Shown piece by piece: positions 54,375-62,838 of a stretch of 64,000 nucleotides of DNA; within the stretch, counting starts at the first letter, position 1, and each line of letters opens with the position of its first letter. Below the pieces are notes generated by a model, which had not been told where the DNA came from, made no database searches, and saw only the letters and a list, made by a program, of their open reading frames with translations. The stretch comes from JAKAWQ01 sp963745975 (GTDB lineage Bacteria > Pseudomonadota > Alphaproteobacteria > Acetobacterales > Acetobacteraceae). Made by a program: the position numbers and the translations under genes. The stretch is from positions 992,001 through 1,056,000 of the forward strand of contig CAVUZJ010000009.1 in NCBI GenBank assembly GCA_963745975.1, read 5' to 3'.

Positions 54375-55330
54375 CGGAACCGAAGCCTCGGGTTGGAGAG
54401 AATGGCCGCGATATCGGCGATCAGCACGAGGAGCAGATAGAAGGCGCAGAACAGCATCGCGCAGGCCTGGATCAGCGGCATGTCCCGCGTCGAGACGGCA
54501 TCGACCATCAGCTGCGCGAGGCCCGGATAATTGAAGATCGTCTCGACGATGATGATCCCGCCGAGCAGGAAGGAAAGGCTCAGCGCAATCGCGTTGGCGA
54601 TCGGCCCGATCGCGTTGGGCAGCGCGTGCCGCAGCACCACCCGCGCCGGCCGCGCGCCCTTGAGCACCGCCATCTCGACATAGGAGGATTCGAGCGTGTT
54701 GACGAGCGCCGCCCGCGTCATCCGCGCCATCTGCGCCACCGTCGCGAAGGAGAGCGTCATCACCGGCAGCGCGAAGACGCGGAAGAGCCCCGCGAACGAA
54801 TCCGCGGCGCCGAGATAGGCGAGCGCCGGCAGCCAGTGCAACCGGACGGCGAAGATCAGCACCGCGAGGGTCGCCACCAGGAATTCCGGCACCGAAACGG
54901 ACGCAACGGTGATCACGTTGACCAACCGGTCATAGGCGGTGCCGCGCCAGATCGCCGCCGTGACGCCGAGCGTAAGCGCGATCGGCACCGAGACGAGGGC
55001 CGTCAGCCCGGCCAGCAGGAGCGAGTTCGGCAGCCTGCTTGCGATCGTCGCGGCAACCTGATCGCCGTTGACGAGCGAATGGCCGAGATTGCCGCTGAGC
55101 AAACCGCCGAGCCAGGTGAGGTAGCGGAGCGCCGCCGGCTCATTGAGATGCATCTCGGCCGTGAGCGCGGCAACGGCTTGCGGCGTTGCCCCCTGGCCGA
55201 GCACGATCGCCGCGACATTCCCGGGCAGGAGCTCTGTACCCAAGAAGACGAGCAGCGAGATCGCCAGGAGCAGCAGAAGGTTCGCCCCGATCCGCACGCC
55301 GATCAGGCGGAGGATCACCTTGTTGCGCAT
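54371..55330 (-). CDS. Dipeptide-type ABC permease (DppB-like)
   Basis: 319 residues. N-terminal helix LLLLAISLLVFLGTELLPGN, DppB-type loop with YVEMAVLKGARPARVVLRHA and a long C-terminal helix FCAFYLLLVLIADIAAIL. Together with the DppC-like protein it forms the channel of a peptide- or opine-type importer. It starts 30 bp after the binding-protein stop. Confidence 0.93.
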   Translation of the reverse strand: MRNKVILRLIGVRIGANLLLLLAISLLVFLGTELLPGNVAAIVLGQGATPQAVAALTAEMHLNEPAALRYLTWLGGLLSGNLGHSLVNGDQVAATIASRLPNSLLLAGLTALVSVPIALTLGVTAAIWRGTAYDRLVNVITVASVSVPEFLVATLAVLIFAVRLHWLPALAYLGAADSFAGLFRVFALPVMTLSFATVAQMARMTRAALVNTLESSYVEMAVLKGARPARVVLRHALPNAIGPIANAIALSLSFLLGGIIIVETIFNYPGLAQLMVDAVSTRDMPLIQACAMLFCAFYLLLVLIADIAAILSNPRLRFR

Positions 55331-55360
55331 GATCCTGCTTGCGACCGCCGGCGCCGCCCG

Positions 55361-56998
55361 TCAATCGAGCCAGACATGCTGCGCGAAATTGTATCCCATC
55401 AGGTCGCCCGTCGGCACCGGGTGAAGCCCCTGCACCTTGGTCGAATAGGCATCCAGCTCGCTGATGAAGACCGGGATCCCGATGCCGGCATGGTCGCTGA
55501 TCATCGTCTGCATCTCGCAGTACATCTCTTTGCGCTTGGCGAGGTCGGTCTCGGCGCGGGACTGAAGCAGAAGCGCGTCGAACTTCGGATCTTTCCAGCG
55601 GCTCTCGTTCCACGGCGCGCTGGATTTGAAGAAGAGGGTGAGCAGGATGTTGGCGGTCGGGCGCGGGAGGATATTCCCATAGCCGATCGGCGCCTTCAGC
55701 CAGTAGTCGGACCAATAGCCGCTCGCCGGCACGCGGCGGACATCGAGATCGAGGCCGATTTTCCGACCCGCTTCCTGTTGTAGCAGAGTCATTTCGACGG
55801 AGCCGGTCGCCGCCGGAGAGCAGATGATCGGGACCGCCGTGTTCGCCAGGCCGGATTTGTTCAGATGGAACTTCGCCCGGTCGAGATCGAAGGGCCGCTG
55901 CGGAACGTCGGCGCAATAATAGGGGTTCGTCGGATCGACCGGCTGGTCGTTGCCGATGGTGGCGTAATCGAGGAAGATTGCGCTCTTGATCCGCTCGCGA
56001 TCCTGAAGGTACTTCATTGCCATGACGAAATCGGGGTTGCCGGTGTGCGGCAGATCGAGGCGCATGATGAGGTCGGTGTATTCTCCGGCCTTGGTCTCCA
56101 TCACCGCATAGCCCTTGGTCGCATTGACCTGGCGCGTCGAGCGCGGGTCGATCGAGGCTGCAATGTGGACTTCCCCCGAGAGCAGGGCGTCGACGCGTGC
56201 GGTTTCGTCGGGGATTCCGATGAACGTGATCTCGTCGAGATAGGGCTGCGGGGAGCGGAAGTAATTGAGGTTGCGGACCCCGACCGAGCGCACCCCGGGC
56301 CTGAACTCCTTGCACAGGAAGGGACCGGTGCCGATGCCCTTGCTGAAGTCGGTGGTGCCGGCCTTGACGATGACGAACTGATAGACGGCGAGGATGGAGG
56401 GCAGATCGGCGTTCGGCGAGGCGAGCGTGATCCTGACCTCGTCCGGTGCCGTCGCCTTGATCTCGCTCATCTGGCTCGCCAGCGGCAGCACCACCGAGCC
56501 TGCCTTCGGATCCTTGAGCCGCGAGAGCGAGAAAACCACATCCGCGGCGCTGAACGGCGATCCGTCGTGGAATTGCACGCCCTTGCGCAGCTTGACGGTC
56601 CAGGTGACCAGATCGTGACTTTCGACCGAAGTCGCAAGCTCCGGCTGCGGCACGAGGTGCGGGTCGAACACCGTAAGCCCGTTGTAGAACATAAAGAGGC
56701 GCGAATAGTCGGTGGCATTGTTGGCGCGCGCGGGATCGAGCGTATCGGCGGTCGAGGTGTCGTTGCCGGCCACCTGGATCGCTCCGCCGCGCTTGGGCGT
56801 CGCCGCAACCGCGGCCATGGCCTGGCCGATCATCCCGCCGGCGGCGACCGCGCCGAGGCCGGCGGCTGCCAGCCACTGCGCCAGCTCGCGCCGTGTCGCG
56901 CCTCTTGTGAGCGCCGCCCGGAGCGCGCTCCGCTCGGCCTCGGTGAGGCTCACGGTCTCAACCCTGGCGGATCCAAGATCCGGTCCTTCAGCTTTCAT
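55361..56998 (-). CDS. Peptide-type ABC substrate-binding protein
   Basis: 545 residues from the ATG at 56998 (MKAEGPDLGSARVETV). A twin-arginine-like signal (ATRRELAQWLAAAGLGAVAA) is set back behind about 30 residues, suggesting Tat export. SBP family 5 features follow: WTVKLRKGVQFHDGSPFSAA, ADVVFSLSRL, and GTGPFLCKEFRPG. First gene of the importer operon. Its substrate is unknown; neighbouring genes point to a modified amino acid or opine rather than a plain peptide. The frame opens further upstream at 57040. Confidence 0.9.
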   Translation of the reverse strand: MKAEGPDLGSARVETVSLTEAERSALRAALTRGATRRELAQWLAAAGLGAVAAGGMIGQAMAAVAATPKRGGAIQVAGNDTSTADTLDPARANNATDYSRLFMFYNGLTVFDPHLVPQPELATSVESHDLVTWTVKLRKGVQFHDGSPFSAADVVFSLSRLKDPKAGSVVLPLASQMSEIKATAPDEVRITLASPNADLPSILAVYQFVIVKAGTTDFSKGIGTGPFLCKEFRPGVRSVGVRNLNYFRSPQPYLDEITFIGIPDETARVDALLSGEVHIAASIDPRSTRQVNATKGYAVMETKAGEYTDLIMRLDLPHTGNPDFVMAMKYLQDRERIKSAIFLDYATIGNDQPVDPTNPYYCADVPQRPFDLDRAKFHLNKSGLANTAVPIICSPAATGSVEMTLLQQEAGRKIGLDLDVRRVPASGYWSDYWLKAPIGYGNILPRPTANILLTLFFKSSAPWNESRWKDPKFDALLLQSRAETDLAKRKEMYCEMQTMISDHAGIGIPVFISELDAYSTKVQGLHPVPTGDLMGYNFAQHVWLD

Positions 56999-57113
56999 GC
57001 CCCTTCGTGCCCCTCGCCTTGTGGCTTCGTGCGAGCCCATGTTTTTTTCGGCATCGCCGCCTTATGTTCAACCGCGATGGCTGCTATGTCAGCTTGACAA
57101 TTCTTAGCGGGGT

Positions 57114-57130
57114 CATACGCTCAGCGTATG
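57114..57130. promoter_or_regulatory. Perfect palindrome overlapping a LysR gene start
   Basis: CATACGCTCAGCGTATG is an 8+8 bp perfect inverted repeat around one central base; its last three bases are the ATG of the LysR gene. It contains a T-N11-A LysR pattern. A TTGACA lies at 57094-57099. Binding of the regulator here would repress its own gene and could control the divergent importer operon. Confidence 0.6.
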
Positions 57131-58057
57131 GCCGGTCTCGGCAGGCTCATCCCCTCGGCGCGCTCGCTCATGGTCTTCGAGGCCGCCGCCCGCTGCGGCA
57201 GCTGTGGCGCCGCGGCACGCGAGTTCAACGTCACCCAGCCCTCGGTCAGCCGCAGCATCGCCCAGCTCGAGGGGCATCTGGGGCTCGCGCTCTTCAGCCG
57301 CGGCGCGCGCGGGCTCACGCTCACCGAAGAAGGCAAGACGCTCTATCGCGCGGTGAACGAGGGCTTCGAGCGGGTCGAGGGCGCGCTGGCCGCCATCGTC
57401 GCAGCGCGCACCCAAAAGCACGTGGTGGAGCTTTCCCTCTCCACCGCGTTCGTCACGCACTGGTTCATTCCGCGCATGCAGCGCTTCCACAGGGATTTCC
57501 CGACCGTCGATCTGCGCTTCCAACTCATTTCCGGGACGCTGCGCGGCCCGCTCGGCAATGTGGATCTGGCGATGCGCATGCAGCCGGGCGAGGATTCCGA
57601 TTGCCATGCCTGGGAGTTCGCCCCGGAGCTCGTGCTGCCGGTCTGCAGCGCCGCCTATCTCCGCGAGCACGGCCCACTCGAGGAGGGCTCAACCGGGCCG
57701 CATACGTTGCTGCTCTTCGCCGACCCGCTGCAGGATTTCGCCCGCTATTGGGGCCCGCTCGCCACCCCGCACGGCGCCGGCCACGCCTCGATCGCTTTCT
57801 CCGACTATGCCGTCGTCCTGCAAGCTGCGATGAACGGGCAGGGGATCGCGCTCGGCTGGGTTTCCGCCGTCTCGCACGCCCTTGGCCAAGGGACCCTGGT
57901 GCCGGCCTCGAGCCGGCGGGTCGCCACCGGGCGCGCCTATCACCTCATGGCGCCGCGCGGCCGCCCGCTCAAGGACATCACGCTCGCGATCCGCGACTGG
58001 CTCTCTGTGGAGATGCGGGCGGACATCGCCCGCATCCCCCACCTGCTCGGCAGCTAG
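57128..58057 (+). CDS. LysR-family regulator, GcvA-like
   Basis: 309 residues. HTH region SARSLMVFEAAARCGSCGAA, then AREFNVTQPSVSRSIAQLEG at about 12-50; the effector domain has the GcvA-type VDLRFQLISGTLRGPLGNVD. Divergent from the importer operon (129 bp) and so its likely regulator. The ATG is part of the palindrome 57114-57130 and has no clear Shine-Dalgarno sequence. The stop codon shares the bases CTAG with the stop of the convergent DUF302 gene. Confidence 0.92.
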   Translation: MAGLGRLIPSARSLMVFEAAARCGSCGAAAREFNVTQPSVSRSIAQLEGHLGLALFSRGARGLTLTEEGKTLYRAVNEGFERVEGALAAIVAARTQKHVVELSLSTAFVTHWFIPRMQRFHRDFPTVDLRFQLISGTLRGPLGNVDLAMRMQPGEDSDCHAWEFAPELVLPVCSAAYLREHGPLEEGSTGPHTLLLFADPLQDFARYWGPLATPHGAGHASIAFSDYAVVLQAAMNGQGIALGWVSAVSHALGQGTLVPASSRRVATGRAYHLMAPRGRPLKDITLAIRDWLSVEMRADIARIPHLLGS

Positions 58058-58455
58058 CCGGAGGTTGCGTGCGCGGCGAGCGCTTGCAGGGCCGCGGCGA
58101 GCGCGGCGACGGCCGGGCCCACCTTGCCGCCAATTTGGTGCCGGGCCGCGATCCAGGCGGGATCGTTATAGGTCAGATGGACGCCTCCCTCCGCGTCCTC
58201 CCACACCAGCGCCTTCAGCGGCAGATCGATACCCGCCGTTTGGGCGGCCTGCATGAGCGGGGTTCCCGCCGCCGGGTTGCCGAAGAGGACGAGCGTCGTC
58301 GGCCGCAGTGGAAGCCCGACGCCTGCGGCCCCCGCCGCATGATCGATGCGCGCGAAAACGGTGATCCCCTTCGCCTCCAGCGCCGCCAGGAGCCGCGCCA
58401 GCGTGGCGGCGAAATCGTGCGTGCTTCGCAGGCTGACGAGTCCCTCGTTCGACAT
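58054..58455 (-). CDS. DUF302 family protein
   Basis: 133 residues. DUF302 pattern: STHDFAATLARLLAALEAKG, ITVFARIDHAAGA, the LRPTTLVLFGNPAAGTPLMQ segment with AAQTAGIDLPLKALVWEDA, and YNDPAWIAARH. DUF302 proteins are small cytoplasmic or periplasmic alpha-beta proteins without an established biochemical role. No signal peptide is seen. It is convergent with the LysR gene and the two stops overlap. Confidence 0.9.
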   Translation of the reverse strand: MSNEGLVSLRSTHDFAATLARLLAALEAKGITVFARIDHAAGAAGVGLPLRPTTLVLFGNPAAGTPLMQAAQTAGIDLPLKALVWEDAEGGVHLTYNDPAWIAARHQIGGKVGPAVAALAAALQALAAHATSG

Positions 58456-58558
58456 GGCAAGGCCCTCCGGGCTCCGCGTCGGGATGCGCGGGCCGCCTCG
58501 TCACCATGCTCCGCCCGCAAGGTCCCGGTCGAGGGCGCCGCGACGCAGGGAGGGAATT

Positions 58559-59485
58559 CTAAAAGGCGAGCAGCCTCTTCAGCAGCGGGCGGAAGCGCTG
58601 CTCGTCGATCAGCTTGGCCCAGGCGTGATGGCCGTCATAGCCGTGCACCGGCTCGATCTCCACGCAGGCCAGGTCTTTCATCCGCAAGGCCTGCTCGGTG
58701 TCGGTCTTGTGCTGGTCGCCATAGACGATGATCACCTTGGGCGGCTTCGGATGATTGGAATAGAGCGGCAGAAGGTCTTCCATCATCTCCGGGCGCGAGC
58801 GCGAAAGCGGGCGGAGTGCCGGGAATTGCTCCAGCTCGTCCTCCGTCGCGTTGATCCGCGTGAAGGGGCTGAAGGCGAGGACGCCGCGCACGTCGAGGTC
58901 GAGCGCATAGCGAAGCGCCGCGTAGCCGCCGCTCGAATTGCCGGTGACGAAGAGCTGCGTCGCGCCGAGCTTGTCGATCAGCTTGCGGAGTGCGGCGACG
59001 CACTCGCGATAGGTGGCGCCCAGCCCCTCGATCCCGCCGACATGGAAGAGCCGGGTGGTGTCCCGCAGCATGATGAGATGGCAGTTCGGCAGCTCGAGGA
59101 ACGGGGGAACGGACCAGAACGCCTCGCCGACGCCGCCGAAGGCGATCAGCGCTCTCGTTGCGGCCCAGGAACGGGCGATCATGACATCGGTGGGCGGGCG
59201 GATGGTGATCGGCTGGCGCAGGCCATCCACGGTGATCGATTCGATCTCGTTTGGATCGTCGTAGGGCGGGGGACGCAGGATCTCGAGGCGGTCGCAGGCC
59301 CAGGAGAGCCATTCGAGGGGCTGAAGCGTCTCCTCGGTATGGTTGAGCTGCTGGATGATCTCCCACGCATTGTCGATGTAGCCGTGGCGCATCAGGTCGG
59401 CCACGCCCTCCAGGCGGGCGCGGATCGGCTGGCCATCGCTATAGGCGTTGTAGAAGGCCTTGGTCATGGCGCGCGTCATCAGCAT
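58559..59485 (-). CDS. Alpha/beta-hydrolase-like protein
   Basis: 308 residues. The N-terminal 80 residues are helical and unassigned. The rest looks like an alpha/beta hydrolase: a nucleophile elbow in LFVTGNSSGGYAALRYALDL (G-N-S-S-G), Asp in VIIVYGDQHKTDT and His in YDGHHAWAKLI. Substrate unknown; it may be an esterase or amidase. In-frame ATG codons at 59485, 59479 and 59467 are all possible starts. Upstream lies a gene-free stretch of 229 bp. Confidence 0.75.
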   Translation of the reverse strand: MLMTRAMTKAFYNAYSDGQPIRARLEGVADLMRHGYIDNAWEIIQQLNHTEETLQPLEWLSWACDRLEILRPPPYDDPNEIESITVDGLRQPITIRPPTDVMIARSWAATRALIAFGGVGEAFWSVPPFLELPNCHLIMLRDTTRLFHVGGIEGLGATYRECVAALRKLIDKLGATQLFVTGNSSGGYAALRYALDLDVRGVLAFSPFTRINATEDELEQFPALRPLSRSRPEMMEDLLPLYSNHPKPPKVIIVYGDQHKTDTEQALRMKDLACVEIEPVHGYDGHHAWAKLIDEQRFRPLLKRLLAF

Positions 59486-59714
59486 GGCGGCCCGCCCTAG
59501 CCGCGAGTAGCGCCGGGGACATCACGGCCAAGAAGATCGCAAGCTCGGTCGTTGTCGTCCAATGGCATGGCTCGCACGCGGATGCTCCGGCTGAACATGA
59601 TGGAGTGTAACATGGACAGCATGTAACTATCTGTGCCAATGGCTGTCAACTTTTCAAGAATCCGCGAGGGCGCCCGTGCGTTTCGCAGGCAGGCGACCCT
59701 TTGCGGCGGGTGGG

Positions 59715-60575
59715 CTACTCCGCCGCGTCCGGGAGCCGGCGCGGGAAGTAGCGGTCGTAGAGCTCCGGCCGCTGCCATTGCGGCGAGAGCACGCCCTCCT
59801 TGGCGCCGCAGCGGCGCGAGGAATCGACCGCGTCGCGGCCGGCGCGCAGTTCCCTCACCCGATCGAGCGAGACCTCGACGAGGCCGACGCCGGCCCCGGT
59901 GCTCTCGTAGGCGATCTCCTCGGGGAAGGCGACCATGGCGAGGCCGCGGTCGGCGGGAGAAAAGAGGTTCTGGGTGCTGACGACCATGGCGAGATTCTCG
60001 ATCGCCCGCGCCCAGAGCAGCGCCCGCCAGGTCGCCCACAGCCTTCCCTTGTCCACGCCCGCCGGCATGAACAGGATCTCCGCGCCGCGGAGCGCCAGCG
60101 CGCGTGTCACCTCCGGCATATAGACCTCGCTGCACATCGCGAGGCCGACCCTGCCGAAGCTTGTCTCGAAGACCGGAAATTCGTCCCCGGCCACGTACTG
60201 GAACTCCCAGCTCGGCCCGCCGGTGTAGATCCAGGGGCCGTTCGGGTGGGTCCGCCGGTAGCGGGCGGGCTCGCGCCCGTCCGGATAGGCCATGACGATG
60301 AGGTTGTAGGCGGAAGCCTCCCGCCCGCCGGTCGGCGCGATCGTGCCGAAGACGGCGTGAATGCCGTGCTTGGCCGCGGCTTCGGCCAGCGCCGGAGTCG
60401 GATCGTAGGTCGCGGGCATGCGCCAGGGGCCGGGATAGGTCTCGGGGAAGCAGACGAAGGCGGCGCCGTCGGCCGCGGCGCGCGCGATGGCGCGCACGGC
60501 GTCGGCGACATTCGCCTCATCTTCCGGCGGGCGGTGCGACAGAGGCTGCACGACGGCGATGCGAAAGCTGCTCAT
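59715..60575 (-). CDS. Carbon-nitrogen hydrolase (nitrilase superfamily) with altered catalytic Lys
   Basis: 286 residues. Nitrilase-fold features: E45 (VCFPETYPGPW), C148 (VGLAMCSEVYMPE) and GDEFPVFETSFGRVGL. At the position of the catalytic lysine the sequence is ARYRRTHPNG, so Arg (about R108) stands where the family has Lys. It may act on amides or nitriles with altered chemistry, or be inactive. Divergent from the GntR gene with a shared 159-bp promoter region. Confidence 0.85.
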   Translation of the reverse strand: MSSFRIAVVQPLSHRPPEDEANVADAVRAIARAAADGAAFVCFPETYPGPWRMPATYDPTPALAEAAAKHGIHAVFGTIAPTGGREASAYNLIVMAYPDGREPARYRRTHPNGPWIYTGGPSWEFQYVAGDEFPVFETSFGRVGLAMCSEVYMPEVTRALALRGAEILFMPAGVDKGRLWATWRALLWARAIENLAMVVSTQNLFSPADRGLAMVAFPEEIAYESTGAGVGLVEVSLDRVRELRAGRDAVDSSRRCGAKEGVLSPQWQRPELYDRYFPRRLPDAAE

Positions 60576-60734
60576 ACGGATGACCTCGGCGGCCGGGTGC
60601 GAAATGCGAAGCGTTCTTACCGTGGAACGGCGGGGGAGGACAACGCAACCTTCGCTCTAGGGAACCGCCCCGAAGCCGCTTGACCCGGCCGCGCGCGGCG
60701 GATTGACTGGACCGTACATTACCGGACGAGGTCC

Positions 60735-61481
60735 ATGGGAGCGAAACGCAAAACACGGCCGGCGGCACGGCCGGGCACCCGGCCGCGTCGCGCGGCCGAC
60801 AGCGCCGACCGCGCCTACCGGGCGATCCGCCAGTGGATCATCGAGTTCAAGCTCCGGCCCGAGGAGCGGCTCAACGAGCTGCATCTGGCCAAGAAGCTCG
60901 GCCTCAGCCGAACGCCGGTGCGCGAGGCCCTCAACCGGCTGGCAAGCGAAGGGTTTCTCGTCTTCGTGCCGAATCGCGGCTTCTTCTGCCGCTCGCTCGA
61001 CATTGCCGACCTCGTCGGCGTCTTCGAAATGCGCTCGGTCCTCGAGCGCGGCGCCTTCGAGCTCGCCTGCAAGCGCGCGCCGGAGGCAGGGATCGCGGCG
61101 CTCGAACGCTTCTGGACCGGCGCGCAGCGCAACTATCGCCGGCGCGACACCGACGAGATGCTGAGCCTCGACGAGGCGTTCCACCGCCAGCTCGCCGAGC
61201 TTTCCGGGAATCGCGAGATCGTGCGCGGGCTCGCGGCGATCGACGCCAGGATCCGCTTCGTCCGGCGGATCGCGATCGAGCGTGGGCCGCAGCAGCTCCG
61301 CGTGATCGAGGACCACAGCGCGCTGGTCGCGGCTCTCAGCGCGCGGAGCGCCGCCCGGGGCACCCGCATCCTGGCAGGGCACATCTCCCTCTCGATCGCC
61401 GAGGCCGGCAACATGCTGAAGGAGGTGCTGTTCCGTCTCTACGTGGACGAAGACGCGCCGGCCCGCTGCCGCGCCGCCTGA
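60735..61481 (+). CDS. GntR-family regulator, FCD (FadR) subfamily
   Basis: 248 residues. A basic N-terminal tail, then the winged helix (about 28-90): AYRAIRQWIIEFKLRPEERL, then AKKLGLSRTPVREALNRLAS. The FCD domain follows with the metal-binding pattern: EMRSVLERGAFELA, LDEAFHRQLAELSGN and EDHSALVAAL. It probably controls the downstream oxidase and racemase genes, and perhaps the divergent nitrilase-like gene, in response to an organic acid or amino acid. Confidence 0.92.
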   Translation: MGAKRKTRPAARPGTRPRRAADSADRAYRAIRQWIIEFKLRPEERLNELHLAKKLGLSRTPVREALNRLASEGFLVFVPNRGFFCRSLDIADLVGVFEMRSVLERGAFELACKRAPEAGIAALERFWTGAQRNYRRRDTDEMLSLDEAFHRQLAELSGNREIVRGLAAIDARIRFVRRIAIERGPQQLRVIEDHSALVAALSARSAARGTRILAGHISLSIAEAGNMLKEVLFRLYVDEDAPARCRAA

Positions 61482-61527
61482 ACACCCTGAATTGACGGGC
61501 GCCGCGGCAGCGGCGCCAATTCCGCCC

Positions 61528-62820
61528 ATGCAGGTCGATACCGCGACGGCGCACCACTGGCGCAAGATCAGCCGCGAGCCGGACGCGGCGCTCACACCCC
61601 TCGAGGATGGGGAGACGGCGGACCTCGTGGTGGCGGGCGGCGGGTTCACCGGGCTCTCGGCGGCCCGCACCGCCGCCGAGGCGGGCCTCTCGGTGGTGCT
61701 GCTCGAGGCACAGTATATCGGCGCCGGCGCCTCGGGCCGCAACAACGGGTTGGTCGTTCCGCACCATTCGCGCGCGAGCCCCGCCGGCATGGAGCGCGCG
61801 CTCGGGAAAACATTCGGCCCGCGCTACAATGCGCTCGTCGCGGGCGCGGGAGCCGAGCTCTTTTCGCTCGCTGCCCGGCACGCGATCGAATGCGACCCGG
61901 TCGAGAAAGGATGGGTCCAGCCCGCCCATTCCGAGGCGACGCTCGCGCGCGCGCGCACCACGCATGACGAGTGGCGTGCGTTCGGCGCCAACGTCGCATG
62001 GCTCGACGCGGCAACGCTCAGCGAGCGGCTCGGCACGCCGGGCTATCTCGGCGGGTGGATCGCCGGCGAAGGCGGGCACATCAATCCCTATGCGCTCGCA
62101 CAAGGAATGGCGCGGGCGGCGAGCGGCGCCGGCGCGCGTATCCACGCAAACGCGCCCGTGAGCGCGATCCGCCCCGACGGCGCGGCCTGGCTCGTGACGG
62201 CGGGCGCCGCCACCGTCCGGGCGCGGCAAGTGCTGATCGCGACCAATGCGCTGACCGGCGCCTTCTGGCCCGAGCTTGCGAAGGCGATGATCCCGGTGAA
62301 GCTGTACCAGACCGCCTCGCGGCCGCTGAGCGGCAATCTCCGGCGGACCATTCTCTCGGGCAACGAAGGCGTCTCCGACCTGCGCCGCGAGCTTCGGGCG
62401 TTCCATTACGACCGCGACGGACGGCTGATCAGCGGCGGGCGGATGATGCTCTGGCATGACGCGCCGGCGCGCGGGAAGAAAAGCGTGGCACGCGGGCTCA
62501 AGGAGAGCTTCCCCTCGCTCGGCGAGATCGCGATCGAGGAATATTGGGAGGGCATCGTCGGCGTCACGCCCGAGCGGCTGCCGCGGTTGATGCGCCTCGC
62601 GCCGGGCGTTCTCTTCTGCGGGGGCTATTCCGGCCGCGGCGTGGCGCTTGGCTCGGTGCTCGGCAGCCGGGTAGGCGCCTACCTCGCCGGCAAGCTCGCC
62701 GAGGCGGCGCTGCCGTTGCCGGTTTCCCCGCTCGTCACGATCCCGAGGCACGGGATCCAGGTGCTGGGCGCGCGGCTCATCCAGCCGTGGCACCGGCTGC
62801 TGGACCGGCGCGCGAAATAA
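61528..62820 (+). CDS. FAD-dependent oxidoreductase, DAO family (PuuB-like)
   Basis: 430 residues from the ATG at 61528 (a TTG at 61492 is possible). An N-terminal region with HHWRKISREPDAALTPLEDG is as in gamma-glutamylputrescine oxidase-type enzymes. FAD motif DLVVAGGGFTGLSAARTAAE, then GASGRNNGLVVP; FAD-contact region CGGYSGRGVALGSVLGSRVG near the C-terminus. It oxidises a secondary amine or amino acid. It lies between the GntR gene (46 bp) and the racemase gene (18 bp), so the two enzymes should work on the same compound. Confidence 0.9.
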   Translation: MQVDTATAHHWRKISREPDAALTPLEDGETADLVVAGGGFTGLSAARTAAEAGLSVVLLEAQYIGAGASGRNNGLVVPHHSRASPAGMERALGKTFGPRYNALVAGAGAELFSLAARHAIECDPVEKGWVQPAHSEATLARARTTHDEWRAFGANVAWLDAATLSERLGTPGYLGGWIAGEGGHINPYALAQGMARAASGAGARIHANAPVSAIRPDGAAWLVTAGAATVRARQVLIATNALTGAFWPELAKAMIPVKLYQTASRPLSGNLRRTILSGNEGVSDLRRELRAFHYDRDGRLISGGRMMLWHDAPARGKKSVARGLKESFPSLGEIAIEEYWEGIVGVTPERLPRLMRLAPGVLFCGGYSGRGVALGSVLGSRVGAYLAGKLAEAALPLPVSPLVTIPRHGIQVLGARLIQPWHRLLDRRAK

Positions 62821-62838
62821 CCGGCAAGGAACAGCGGA

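Noticed and set aside
59486..59714. Possible small gene or operator between the hydrolase and nitrilase genes
   Set aside because: No coding signal and no convincing inverted repeat were found.
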